Counted from the stretch's first letter, positions 1-7,985 are shown. The stretch is 18,283 nt of DNA from Irineochytrium annulatum (GCA_027600665.1 JADGJL010000553.1:1-18283), one strand, 5' to 3'. Program-made: numbers and translations. Notes: generated from the sequence alone by a model not told the origin.

Positions 1-97
1 TTCGCGTTCATTCTGCAAGCAGAATGTTTACTCACTCGTTGTTCAGTTTTCAAAGATCAAACTTGTTTCGTTACCGAGCGTTGTTGTCCTCAGCAAC
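1..97 (-). other. rRNA operon leader (pre-16S, 16S itself outside the window)
   Basis: Read on the minus strand, this stretch is the transcribed leader of an rRNA operon that continues leftward out of the window. It contains the boxA-like antitermination motif GATCTTTGAAAACT (45-58), typical of Bacillus and Paenibacillus rRNA leaders and spacers. Nearer the 16S side is an 8-bp inverted repeat, CATTCTGC and GCAGAATG (9-26), which may form part of the precursor processing stem. The same boxA motif also occurs in 16S-23S spacers. The promoter directly upstream (104-132) favours a leader. No 16S bases are recognised. Confidence 0.72.
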
Positions 98-103
98 TTT
101 TAT

Positions 104-132
104 ATCATAACACTTCCGAACCAACTTAGCAA
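104..132 (-). promoter_or_regulatory. rRNA operon promoter
   Basis: On the minus strand a -35 box TTGCTA (127-132) is separated by exactly 17 bases from a -10 box TATGAT (104-109). An A-rich tract just upstream (about 135-155) could serve as an UP element. Seven bases past the -10 box the first transcribed base would be a G (position 97). This fits the GTP-initiated rRNA promoters described in Bacillus, whose activity follows the cellular GTP level. The start base is inferred from spacing only. Confidence 0.72.
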
Positions 133-534
133 GCCTTTTTTTCAGGTTTCTTTCGAAGCTTATTTGATTTGCCTGCGACACTTTGTTTCTCGTGTTTTTT
201 TGGCCGGAAATAGAATATATCATATACACAACACAATTACTACTTGTAAAATATCCCATCAGCAAACGAATGGTTTAACTTAATTCAATCTTTTATTAAT
301 CTCTTTTTCCTATGGCAATATCCTCTTACTATATCCTATATACGCTCACCGGTCGAATCTCTCTCAATATAGGTTATGATCTAATCAACCAGCATCATTA
401 CATTCGTTATATAAAATACGAAACACAATATCTCTATTCTATAACACTGCTATCTATTATGTGGATACCGAATCTAATAATTGAACTCCATGGGTTGTAT
501 ATAAGATAGAATTGTGATCTTCACTTTTTTACTA
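133..534. other. AT-rich intergenic region, no gene seen
   Basis: This stretch lies between the rRNA promoter and the 3' end of the acetyltransferase gene. It is very AT-rich, with many TATA-like words. The short reading frames inside it have no ribosome binding site and no recognisable protein composition. A -10-like TATGAT on the minus strand (219-224) has its nearest -35-like word TTACAA at 19-base spacing (244-249), so a second, upstream rRNA promoter is possible but weak. No clear terminator for the acetyltransferase transcript is visible. Confidence 0.5.
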
Positions 535-1089
535 TTAGTCTTTGAACCTGCCCATCACTATCGTGTCGTGATACTTTCCATTAACGTGTCGCCGATCCTT
601 TTTCAAAATACCTTCGATCTCGAAGCCACTCTTTTGGTATAACTCAATTGCCTTTTCGTTGGATGCCACTACGTTTAACGTCATCTTCTCTACCCCTGTC
701 TGGTCTGCCCATTCAATCGACTGCGCTAACAAGTTCTTGCCAATCCCATGTCCCCAGTACGCTCTGGCTACACACACGCCGAACTCAACCTTATGCCAAA
801 AGCGCTTCAACTCCCTGCCTTCACATCGGGAATACCCCACAATTTCGCCCGCAACTACAGCAACAAGGAACAGATTCCGTGACTTATCAGTATCCAAATG
901 GATGATCCGCCTAAACCCGGCTGCGTCGATATACGCTTCGCCCTCTTCCCGATCCATGTTCTCGGTTTCCCCGTCCATTTGTACACGAAGTGAAGACAAG
1001 GCCTCAGCATCTGTTTCCTCTGCGGATCGAATTGAGTAAGATAAGCCTTTAATGTAATATTCCTGTTGATCGATAATCATAAGAACCAT
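535..1089 (-). CDS. GNAT family N-acetyltransferase
   Basis: This 184-residue protein has the GCN5-related acetyltransferase fold and should move an acetyl group from acetyl-CoA to an amine; the substrate cannot be read from the sequence. The acetyl-CoA pyrophosphate-binding motif is seen as RAYWGHGIGKNLL (residues 109-121). It is followed by the C-terminal motif NEKAIELYQKSGF (144-156), where the tyrosine and the KSGF turn are typical of the family. The length is normal for a one-domain GNAT. The start has GAAGAGG four bases upstream; an ATG three codons later would sit 13 bases from it and is less likely. The gene begins 40 bases after the response regulator stop with no terminator or good promoter between, so it may be the last gene of the sugar operon or carry a weak promoter of its own. 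A link to sugar uptake is not evident. Confidence 0.88.
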   Translation of the reverse strand: MVLMIIDQQEYYIKGLSYSIRSAEETDAEALSSLRVQMDGETENMDREEGEAYIDAAGFRRIIHLDTDKSRNLFLVAVVAGEIVGYSRCEGRELKRFWHKVEFGVCVARAYWGHGIGKNLLAQSIEWADQTGVEKMTLNVVASNEKAIELYQKSGFEIEGILKKDRRHVNGKYHDTIVMGRFKD

Positions 1090-1129
1090 TCCGCCTCTTC
1101 ACTTTGTTAAAATACTTTACCCTTATTGC

Positions 1130-2734
1130 TTACCCCACCTCAGACGGACTCTTGCCCGTAAGCATTTTGAATACCTGGCTGAAATACGTCGCATTACGGA
1201 ACCCCGTCATCTCGCTCACCTCATATACCATGTAATGTCCCGACTGCAACAGTTCCAGCGCTCTCTGAATTCGGTACCCGTTCAAATAACTCACGAAATT
1301 CTCACCTGTCACCCTTTTGAACAGTTGACTCAGATACTTCGGGTGTACGAATAGTCCCTTGGCTATCGCTTCAAAACTAATCTCTTCAGCGTAATGAAGC
1401 TCCACATACTGTTTCACCTGCTCGATGAGTTTATTGCTTTTTTTCTCGCCCATCTCCTTGCGTATCTGTTCCAGCCAGTTGCAGATAATACGGTCCATCC
1501 AGCTTACCAGATCATGCAACGCATACTTCGATTGAATTTCACGCAAAAAATCACTCATCGCCAGCGGTGGCGTTAACATGGGATGAAGTCGGTTCCAGCT
1601 ATGAATCAACGTGTCAAACAGACTGACGGCCACCACCTGTACATCCTGTATCCCAACACAGTTACCCTCTTTCAGCAAAAGGTGAATGTCCTGCCATAGC
1701 TCTTCCGCCAGATCAGGTCGAATATCCGCCCAAGCCTCATTCCATTGACGAAGCAATAATGAATAATCAGTCACTCTTGCTTCTGTATCCTCAGATGCCT
1801 CGTAGTGGTAGATACGACTTCCACCTTGAAATTCTGCTGTTTCCACTGCCTCTCTGCTCTCGAGATAAGAATCTATTGCCTCACATGGGTGACTTTTGGA
1901 TCTTCCGATTCCAGCACTCACTTCAATTTTCAGATACGTAAAGATCTGATCAATCATCCGCTCTATGAGTGGCAGGCATTCCTCCAATATATCTTTATCA
2001 CCTAATAGAAGTAACACAAATACCTGATCCGAATAATCAACAATCTCTACCTGACCATTCATGCGCGCTGCCTGATCCTTCACCGTCTCCTGAATAATAT
2101 CAGCCGCCCCATAGCGGAGAAGCTGCCAATCTCGTTCTTTCATCCGTGTCAAAAATACGGGGCGATTCAGCTGCAGACTAATCGCGCGTGTCTGTGAGGA
2201 CATATGAATGCCTATATAGTCCATGCGTTCTTTAGGCAGTTCGTCTGCCCGATATCGCGTAGTCAGCAGTTCGTGAAGAAACTGTTTGCGCAAATACGGA
2301 AGTACCCGTCCAACCTCCTGCTTATACGTCCGCTCCAGCCGCTCATGCCGCTCTCGCACATCTTGTTCCAGTAGTACCTCTCGCAGCACAGACTCAATCT
2401 CCTCAACCTCAGCCGGCTTCAGCAAAAAGTGATTCACCCCCCAGCGCATGGCTGCCCTGGCGTTCTCGAATTCGTCATATCCACTAAGAATGATAATCGG
2501 CAGGTAGGGATGATCACGTCGCAACGTCTGGGTGATCTCAAGCCCCGTCATCCCCGGTAGATAGACGTCAGTCATAACGACATCGGGATTCATACGGTGG
2601 AACAGTTCCAGCGCATCCAAGCCATTGGAAGCCGTACCTGCAATGCTGAGGCCCAGTGAAGACCAATCGATATGATCAGTTAATGCCTTTACAATATGAG
2701 GATCGTCATCAACAAGCATAATAGTCTTCATCAT
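1130..2734 (-). CDS. Response regulator with AraC-type DNA-binding domain (YesN-like)
   Basis: A 534-residue cytoplasmic transcription regulator, the partner of the sensor kinase gene it overlaps. The receiver domain (about 1-125) shows the acidic pocket D9-D11, phospho-acceptor D56 in the context MTDVYLPGMTG, S84 and K106. A long middle region (about 130-430) has no motif I can name. The AraC-type DNA-binding domain (about 432-534) shows two helix-turn-helix units, around 452-472 and 503-524. B. subtilis YesN is shorter, about 370 residues from memory; versions over 500 residues are common in Paenibacillus. The start codon overlaps the kinase stop codon (ATGA), so the two are translationally coupled. 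A direct repeat around the -35 box of the upstream operon promoter (7937-7966) is a candidate binding site, implying autoregulation of the whole operon. Confidence 0.93.
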   Translation of the reverse strand: MMKTIMLVDDDPHIVKALTDHIDWSSLGLSIAGTASNGLDALELFHRMNPDVVMTDVYLPGMTGLEITQTLRRDHPYLPIIILSGYDEFENARAAMRWGVNHFLLKPAEVEEIESVLREVLLEQDVRERHERLERTYKQEVGRVLPYLRKQFLHELLTTRYRADELPKERMDYIGIHMSSQTRAISLQLNRPVFLTRMKERDWQLLRYGAADIIQETVKDQAARMNGQVEIVDYSDQVFVLLLLGDKDILEECLPLIERMIDQIFTYLKIEVSAGIGRSKSHPCEAIDSYLESREAVETAEFQGGSRIYHYEASEDTEARVTDYSLLLRQWNEAWADIRPDLAEELWQDIHLLLKEGNCVGIQDVQVVAVSLFDTLIHSWNRLHPMLTPPLAMSDFLREIQSKYALHDLVSWMDRIICNWLEQIRKEMGEKKSNKLIEQVKQYVELHYAEEISFEAIAKGLFVHPKYLSQLFKRVTGENFVSYLNGYRIQRALELLQSGHYMVYEVSEMTGFRNATYFSQVFKMLTGKSPSEVG

Positions 2735-4641
2735 TTTTCACCGTCCAGCCATAGATTTAATTGCTCGTCGGTCTCAATACGCGGCAGCGTAATGGTCACT
2801 TCCACGCCACCTGAATCTCTATTGCTCAGTTGAACGCCATACCTCTTTCCACAATACAACTGAATCCGTTGATGCACATTCCGTACACCGATGCCACATG
2901 TCTCTTCGAGTTCCCATCCCTCCGGCAAACCTTGTCCATTATCCGTAATACGAATGACGATATCCTCATGCGGGCCAACCTCTTCGTGCATATACACTTG
3001 AATTCGAAGTGTACCCTCTTCAGGGTGCCCGTGCATAACTGCGTTTTCGATAAAGGGCTGCAAAATGATCTTCGGAATGTAACAACCGCGAATACGTGGA
3101 TCGATCTGCTCCTGATAATGAATGGAGAACGGTAACCGCTCTGACTGTATATTAACGTAGCAACGGGCATGCTCCAACTCATCTCGAACCCGAATAAACA
3201 ATCTTCCTCCACTCAGTCCAATCCGTAACAGCTTGCTAAGCTGCACAATCATGCGGCTGATATCCTTGGCTTCATAATCGAGTGCACGCCAGTGGATCAT
3301 GTCGAGGGTGTTGTATAAAAAATGGGGTTTGATCTGGGCCTCAAGCAAGCCCGTTTGGGCTTCACGCTTGGCCCGGCTCTCCTCCTTCACCTGTTCCATC
3401 AGCGTTGTGAGTTGTGAAGCCATATGATTAAAACCATAAGCCAAGTGGGCGTATTCCTCCGTAAACGAAAGGTGCACCCGGGTATCGAAGTCCCCTTTCT
3501 CCAGTTGTCTCATTCGCTTGATCAATTGTCGCAGAGGCCGGATGATCTGCCTCACGAACAGGTACGCAAGCACAGCGGAACATAACAGTCCCAGTATGGC
3601 GATACCGAGAATCTGCCAGCCCGCATGTCTGACCGGAGATAGCAGTGTGTACACCGGAATAGTCTGTACGAGGCGCCACTGGAGCATGGCTGGTCTGGAG
3701 TAGAGCACCAATTGCGCACCTCCTGATTGGCCGGAAACGACTTCATATCCGTCTGCGCCAGGCCGGACATGCTCCTGAATCCATGCACTATCTATAATAG
3801 AAGAAGATGCGTTTACGGCATCATCCATTTCTGGAGCTGTACTCACTTCATTACTCCTATTCGATCGTTCCTGTTCGTCCAATGCATCACCTTCAGCATG
3901 ATCGGATTGTACATTCTCCCCTGCTGGATCAGCTTTCCCCATCTCCATTACGACATTACCCGCCGTATCTACCAACAAGACTTTTCCATCAAGCACCATG
4001 GGTACATCAGCGAACCTGCGTACGATGTCCGCTCTACTCAGTCGAATGAGCACATAGGCAACCGTTCCGCCATGACTGTCGAAAATCCGCTGGGCGTATC
4101 CGACCAGAGATTGGCCCGATTCGTTCTCACGCAGCGGTACCCAAGCCGCATCAGCCTTTTCCAGCGTAGCAAACCAAGAGTCATGTGCGATGGTGTCCAC
4201 CGGAAATATGCGATCAGCCATCGTCACTGTCACTTCATTAAAGACATCCGTATACAGTTCAATGGAAGTAATGCCGTCACTCACGACCATGGTATGATCC
4301 AGGATTCGAGAGACCTCTCTCCGTTGGTGAATCTGTGCAAGCCTGCCCGTATCGGCCGTTTCAAGCAGATGGGACAGTTCCCGATTGCTTGCCAAACCAT
4401 AGGCGGTTCCTGTTACCCCTGTAATGAAATCAAATCCCCGACGTGTGCTCTCGTTCAGAAGAGCCAGACGTGCTTTGCTAATCTCGGCAAATGTGACCGC
4501 GGAGAAAGACTGATATGCCAACCAGACAACAACCGAGACGAGCAACAGGTTAAACGCAATAAAGCAAGTCACCATCAACGTGGAGAGCTTGCTTTGTTGC
4601 AAATTTTGATTAATGAATGAAGACCATCTGCCTTTACCCAT
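2731..4641 (-). CDS. YesM-like sensor histidine kinase
   Basis: A membrane sensor kinase of 636 residues with the plan of the YesM family (HPK7 group). Transmembrane helix 1 is near 22-44, followed by an extracellular Cache-like sensor region (about 50-335), helix 2 (about 341-364), a HAMP linker (about 363-415), and a His_kinase domain with phospho-acceptor H440 in QIKPHFLYNTLDMIHWRALD. The ATPase domain shows the N box QPFIENAVMHG (528-538), DNGQG (567-571) and GIGVRNVHQRI (583-593). The open frame runs upstream to base 4806. That extension lies on top of the permease gene, has no hydrophobic or family-like sequence, and was rejected in favour of the ATG at 4641, 28 bases after the permease stop. 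The ribosome site there is weak (GAG, about 12 bases away), so coupling to permease translation is likely. An acidic low-complexity stretch (about 235-290) interrupts the sensor region. The ligand is probably the imported oligosaccharide; this is inference. Confidence 0.92.
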   Translation of the reverse strand: MGKGRWSSFINQNLQQSKLSTLMVTCFIAFNLLLVSVVVWLAYQSFSAVTFAEISKARLALLNESTRRGFDFITGVTGTAYGLASNRELSHLLETADTGRLAQIHQRREVSRILDHTMVVSDGITSIELYTDVFNEVTVTMADRIFPVDTIAHDSWFATLEKADAAWVPLRENESGQSLVGYAQRIFDSHGGTVAYVLIRLSRADIVRRFADVPMVLDGKVLLVDTAGNVVMEMGKADPAGENVQSDHAEGDALDEQERSNRSNEVSTAPEMDDAVNASSSIIDSAWIQEHVRPGADGYEVVSGQSGGAQLVLYSRPAMLQWRLVQTIPVYTLLSPVRHAGWQILGIAILGLLCSAVLAYLFVRQIIRPLRQLIKRMRQLEKGDFDTRVHLSFTEEYAHLAYGFNHMASQLTTLMEQVKEESRAKREAQTGLLEAQIKPHFLYNTLDMIHWRALDYEAKDISRMIVQLSKLLRIGLSGGRLFIRVRDELEHARCYVNIQSERLPFSIHYQEQIDPRIRGCYIPKIILQPFIENAVMHGHPEEGTLRIQVYMHEEVGPHEDIVIRITDNGQGLPEGWELEETCGIGVRNVHQRIQLYCGKRYGVQLSNRDSGGVEVTITLPRIETDEQLNLWLDGEK

Positions 4642-4669
4642 GGAAAAATCAACTCGTTTCGTCTTGGAA

Positions 4670-5518
4670 TTACCCTTTGAGCCCAGAGGTCGCGATTCCT
4701 TCCACGAAGTACTTTTGACACACGATAAATACAATGAAACATGGCACCAACGACAACACCGACATGGCAAACATCGGACCCCAATCGGATTGAGAACTCG
4801 AATCAAGGAACAGACGCAGACCTAGCGGCACGGTGTATTTGCTAACGTCACTCAAGTAGATCAACTGACTGAAGAAATCGTCCCATGTCCACAAGAACGT
4901 AAAGATCATCGTGGTAACCAGTGCTGGAAACGCAAGTGGAATGATGATTTTGGTGTAAATTTTCACAGGACCGCAACCATCAATGGTAGCCGCCTCATCC
5001 AACTCTTTGGGCAATCCCCGGAAGAACTGTACCATGAGAAAAATGAAAAAGGCGTCGGTCGCGAGCCATTTTGGCACCACAAGCGGCAGATACGTATTCA
5101 CCCACTCCAGGTGGTTGAAGAGAATATACTGCGGGATCAGCGTTACATGATGGGGCAGCATAATCGTCATGAGCATCAGGCCGAAACAGATGGCTTTGAA
5201 GCGAAAATTCAGTCGGGCGAAGGCATATGCCGCCATAGAGCAGGAGATGACATTGCCCAGCACGGCACCAAGCGACAGGATGACAGAGTTGGTCAGGAAA
5301 CGGGAAAACGGGTTGCCCTGAATTCCAGACCAGCCATTCATGTAATTTTGCCAATTCCATTCCTGTGGCCAGAACCAGGTCTCTGTAAAGATCATATGTC
5401 CCGGTTTGAATGAACTGCCCAGCATCCAGAGGATCGGGTAGAGCATGACAAAGGCGATGCCTGAGATCAACACATGTTTGCTGACGACCCATGTTTTAGA
5501 GTTTCGTTGTCCAATCAT
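4670..5518 (-). CDS. Carbohydrate ABC transporter permease, MalG/YesQ type
   Basis: A 282-residue inner-membrane permease of the CUT1 sugar importer family, the second half of a heterodimeric channel. Several hydrophobic helices are visible, the first at about residues 14-34 and the last at about 250-268. The cytoplasmic EAA loop, which docks on the ATPase, is seen at 175-194 as EAATIDGCGPVKIYTKIIIP, with the expected conserved EAA, glycine and proline. Length and the C-terminal ending VEGIATSGLKG are standard for MalG-type subunits. Its ATG overlaps the stop of the MalF-type gene (ATGA), so the two subunits are translationally coupled. The sensor kinase gene begins 28 bases after its stop. 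No ATPase gene is present in the operon, so an MsmX-like shared ATPase is expected elsewhere. Confidence 0.95.
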   Translation of the reverse strand: MIGQRNSKTWVVSKHVLISGIAFVMLYPILWMLGSSFKPGHMIFTETWFWPQEWNWQNYMNGWSGIQGNPFSRFLTNSVILSLGAVLGNVISCSMAAYAFARLNFRFKAICFGLMLMTIMLPHHVTLIPQYILFNHLEWVNTYLPLVVPKWLATDAFFIFLMVQFFRGLPKELDEAATIDGCGPVKIYTKIIIPLAFPALVTTMIFTFLWTWDDFFSQLIYLSDVSKYTVPLGLRLFLDSSSQSDWGPMFAMSVLSLVPCFIVFIVCQKYFVEGIATSGLKG

Positions 5519-6465
5519 GATTTCCCACCATCCTCATAGTGCACCCACAGCTTGCTGCTGCGGAATACGAGCAATGTAAATACGCCAATCAGGATGACCA
5601 GCACCCAGGCCATCGCGGAAGCATAGCCCATCTGAAAGAAAGAGAATCCTTTTTTGTACAGATACAGAGAGTACATTAAGGTTGAATTCACTGGTCCTCC
5701 GCTACCATTACTGATAACAAAAGCCTGTGTGAACGATTGAAAGGACGTAATCAGTTGCATCACGAGATTGAAAAAAATGACGGGTGACAGAATCGGCAAC
5801 GTGATATAGAAGAATCTCCGCAGAGGACCTGCTCCATCTACCGCTGAGGCTTCATCATATTCAGGTGGAATCTGCTTCAAGCCTGCCAGGAAAATAATCA
5901 TGGATGATCCAAACTGCCATACCGATAAAAGCACGATGGAGTACAGGGCATACTTCGGATTAGCAACCCAATCGGGCGCCTTAATGCCCACCATGGCAAG
6001 CACACTATTGAGCAGCCCGTCACCGCCCAGCATTTTACGCCACAGCATTGCAATCGCAACGCTGCCTCCAAGCAATGTCGGAATGTAATACACGGTCCGG
6101 TAAATACCAAGTCCTCGAATCCCTTTATTGAGCAGCATGGCTACCAGCAGTGCAAAGATCAACTTGACCGGCACCGATACAGCGACATACGTGAAGGTGA
6201 CTTTGAGCGACTGGGTAAACAGTTTATCCGATGTAAACATCGTGGTGTAGTTATCCAGACCGACCCAAGAAGGGGCGGCCAGGATACTGTAATCGGTGAA
6301 TGAGATGTATAACGATACCAACATTGGACCCAAGGTGAGAAATAACAATCCCACAAGCCATGGGGCGAGGAACAGAAGCGCGGCTCCATTATGCGCATAT
6401 CTCCGTTTGACCCGCCGGGCAGCTACACGCTCGATTCGGGCTTGACTGACCTGTGATGTGTTCAT
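5515..6465 (-). CDS. Carbohydrate ABC transporter permease, MalF/YesP type
   Basis: A 316-residue permease, the partner of the MalG-type protein encoded next. After a basic cytoplasmic N-terminus (residues 10-25, rich in Arg), the first transmembrane helix (about 28-52) carries the LAPWLVGLLFLTLGP pattern typical of CUT1 permeases. The EAA loop is at 205-224 (EASAVDGAGPLRRFFYITLP), with the conserved acidic residue, glycine and proline. The start is supported by a strong ribosome site, GGGGAGG, eight bases upstream. The gene lies 47 bases after the binding-protein stop and overlaps the following permease by four bases. B. subtilis YesP and YtcP-type rhamnogalacturonan transporter subunits are the closest functional model I can name; the actual substrate is inferred only from the neighbouring GH105 enzyme. 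Confidence 0.95.
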   Translation of the reverse strand: MNTSQVSQARIERVAARRVKRRYAHNGAALLFLAPWLVGLLFLTLGPMLVSLYISFTDYSILAAPSWVGLDNYTTMFTSDKLFTQSLKVTFTYVAVSVPVKLIFALLVAMLLNKGIRGLGIYRTVYYIPTLLGGSVAIAMLWRKMLGGDGLLNSVLAMVGIKAPDWVANPKYALYSIVLLSVWQFGSSMIIFLAGLKQIPPEYDEASAVDGAGPLRRFFYITLPILSPVIFFNLVMQLITSFQSFTQAFVISNGSGGPVNSTLMYSLYLYKKGFSFFQMGYASAMAWVLVILIGVFTLLVFRSSKLWVHYEDGGKS

Positions 6466-6512
6466 CTTCGCAACCTCCCCGCAGTATTAGAAGTCTGAGA
6501 CAGTTCCAATCG

Positions 6513-7853
6513 TTATTGACTTGATCCAAGTGTAGCCTTGGCTCCTTCAATAAACTGGGCAATGACATCTGGAGTATCGCCTTGACCGAAGGCAATCTGC
6601 TCGCTTGCGCTCTTGAAACTTGTGTCCACTTCAGCAAATCCTTGCGGGTATGGTGGATCGATCTCACTGGAATGCTTCGATACGGTATCGATAAATTGGA
6701 AAATGACTTGCTCCGCTTCCGGCAGCGTTGGCTGCATCTGCTCACGAATGCTTGAGTTAACCGGCACACCACGTTCAGAACCAAGAATAGCGGTTGCTTC
6801 TGGATCATTGACCATGAAATCAATGAACATGGCAACTTCCTTCGGATGTTTGGTTTTGCCATAACCAGAGAGGAACTGGCCTGGTTTCAGGTATTCGCCA
6901 ATTTGCTGCTCGTTGACACCATGCGGGAGTACTTGTATCCCAAGCTTATGATCCTGGTTTTTGTTCACCTGCTGGAATGTCAGCAATTGATTGGACCATG
7001 CAAAATCCATGGCAGCTGTACCCAGTGAGATCGGGCGGGTCTCCAGTGCATTGGTTGTGGATGCCGTGATCTCCGCTGTGGTCACTCCACCATTCTCGCG
7101 CAGTGCGCCCCACATATCGAACCACTGCTGGAGCTCCTTGCTGGTAGCGGTCATTGTGCCACCGTCGAACAAACCTTTTCCGGATTGTCGGATAAATACT
7201 TCAAACATGTTGGTTGTACCGGAAATGTCTGCAGATCCATAGAACCCATCACCTTTGGCTGCGGCAATCTTGGTCGCAATATCCCCAAAATCCTTCCATG
7301 TCCAGCTCTCTTGCGGTTCTTCAATCCCTAATTCCTGAAATACGGTGGCGTCATAGATGACACCTGGTGCGTTTACTCCGAGGGTAATTGCATATAATTT
7401 ATCGTCAATGGATCCGGCTGTAATCATGCTCTGATCATGATCCTCTGTTCGCAGCTCTTTGCTCTCTGCAAATGGGGTCAGATCAAGCAAGGCACCACGC
7501 CGGGCAAAGTCAGTCAGAAATGCGTAATCCATCTGGATGATATCCGGTGCATTTGAACCGGCTACCTGTGTCGTTAATTTGTCAAAATAACCATCCCAAC
7601 CGGAGTATTCAGGTTTAATGGTGATTCCCGGATGTTTCTCTTCAAATAGTTGAATGACTTTGGTCGTCAGATCATGTCTGGTCTGTGATCCCCACCAGGT
7701 CATGCGCAGTTCAATCTTGCCTGAAGAGTCTCCTTCACTTTCACTTGCTTCGCCAGAAGAAGCTGGCTTATCCGTGGCTCCTCCCGAACAGGCTGTAGCG
7801 AACAATAACAGGGACAGGCAGAACAGGGTTACCCACTTTTTCGTGATCATCAT
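6513..7853 (-). CDS. Extracellular sugar-binding lipoprotein (ABC transporter, SBP family 1)
   Basis: A 446-residue lipoprotein that captures the sugar outside the cell and delivers it to the two permeases. The N-terminus is a lipoprotein signal: basic K5-K6, a hydrophobic core, and a lipobox ending ATAC with the lipidated C22. A Ser/Gly/Glu-rich tether (about 23-45) comes next. The mature domain opens with KIELRMTWWGSQTRHDLTTKV. A family-1 signature region is visible at GVNAPGVIYDATVFQELGI. The open frame extends 43 codons further upstream, but the extension runs through the promoter and cre site. The ATG at 7853 has GGGGAGG ten bases upstream; a second ATG directly follows it. This is the first gene of the operon. 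YesO and YtcQ of B. subtilis are the functional analogues I would compare. Confidence 0.94.
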   Translation of the reverse strand: MMITKKWVTLFCLSLLLFATACSGGATDKPASSGEASESEGDSSGKIELRMTWWGSQTRHDLTTKVIQLFEEKHPGITIKPEYSGWDGYFDKLTTQVAGSNAPDIIQMDYAFLTDFARRGALLDLTPFAESKELRTEDHDQSMITAGSIDDKLYAITLGVNAPGVIYDATVFQELGIEEPQESWTWKDFGDIATKIAAAKGDGFYGSADISGTTNMFEVFIRQSGKGLFDGGTMTATSKELQQWFDMWGALRENGGVTTAEITASTTNALETRPISLGTAAMDFAWSNQLLTFQQVNKNQDHKLGIQVLPHGVNEQQIGEYLKPGQFLSGYGKTKHPKEVAMFIDFMVNDPEATAILGSERGVPVNSSIREQMQPTLPEAEQVIFQFIDTVSKHSSEIDPPYPQGFAEVDTSFKSASEQIAFGQGDTPDVIAQFIEGAKATLGSSQ

Positions 7854-7882
7854 GAATGAATTTCCTCCCCTTTTCACTTCTG

Positions 7883-7896
7883 TGGAATCGCTTACA
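7883..7896 (-). promoter_or_regulatory. CcpA catabolite-repression operator (cre)
   Basis: On the minus strand the 14 bases TGTAAGCGATTCCA match the consensus TGWAANCGNTNNCA at every defined position. The site lies between the predicted transcription start (about 7922) and the binding-protein ribosome site. In Bacillus, cre sites in this position repress by blocking elongating or initiating polymerase. The operon should therefore be shut down by CcpA when a preferred sugar is present. Confidence 0.75.
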
Positions 7897-7928
7897 AAAC
7901 CTATTGTATCGGTCCATTGCTGGACATG

Positions 7929-7957
7929 ACATAAACAAAAGTAAGCTTTCCTGTCAA
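7929..7957 (-). promoter_or_regulatory. Sigma-A promoter of the sugar-transport operon
   Basis: The minus strand carries a perfect -35 box TTGACA (7952-7957) and a -10 box TTATGT (7929-7934) at 17-base spacing. The start would be near 7922, giving a leader of about 70 bases that contains the cre site. A 9-base direct repeat surrounds the -35 box, see the separate entry. Confidence 0.72.
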
Positions 7958-7966
7958 AAAAGTAAG
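7937..7966 (-). promoter_or_regulatory. Candidate AraC-type regulator binding site (direct repeat)
   Basis: The word CTTACTTTT occurs twice on the minus strand, at 7958-7966 and 7937-7945. The start-to-start distance is 21 bases, two helical turns. The first copy abuts the -35 box on its upstream side and the second lies in the -35/-10 spacer. Tandem half-sites two turns apart are what the two helix-turn-helix units of AraC-type regulators usually bind. That the response regulator at 1130-2734 binds here is inference. Confidence 0.4.
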
Positions 7967-7985
7967 GAGTTGAAAGAATCACAAA

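Noticed and set aside
219..249. Second minus-strand rRNA promoter (TTACAA and TATGAT)
   Set aside because: Spacing is 19 bases, outside the normal range; kept only as a remark.
71..265. 64-codon minus-strand open frame over the rRNA promoter
   Set aside because: It overlaps the promoter and leader elements and has no ribosome site or protein-like composition.
312..509. 65-codon plus-strand open frame in the AT-rich region
   Set aside because: It has no ribosome site, an unusual Tyr/Ile-rich composition expected from AT-rich DNA, and no recognisable domain.
514..530. Small plus-strand hairpin GTGA/TCAC followed by six T
   Set aside because: The stem is only four base pairs and no plus-strand gene lies upstream of it.
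3727..4620. 297-codon plus-strand open frame
   Set aside because: It is antisense to the sensor kinase, which has clear motifs across the same bases; the frame's residues are rich in Cys, His and Arg without a domain.
4642..4806. 55-codon upstream extension of the sensor kinase
   Set aside because: It overlaps the permease coding end in another frame and shows Cys/Arg-rich, non-family sequence; the ATG at 4641 gives a standard YesM-like N-terminus.
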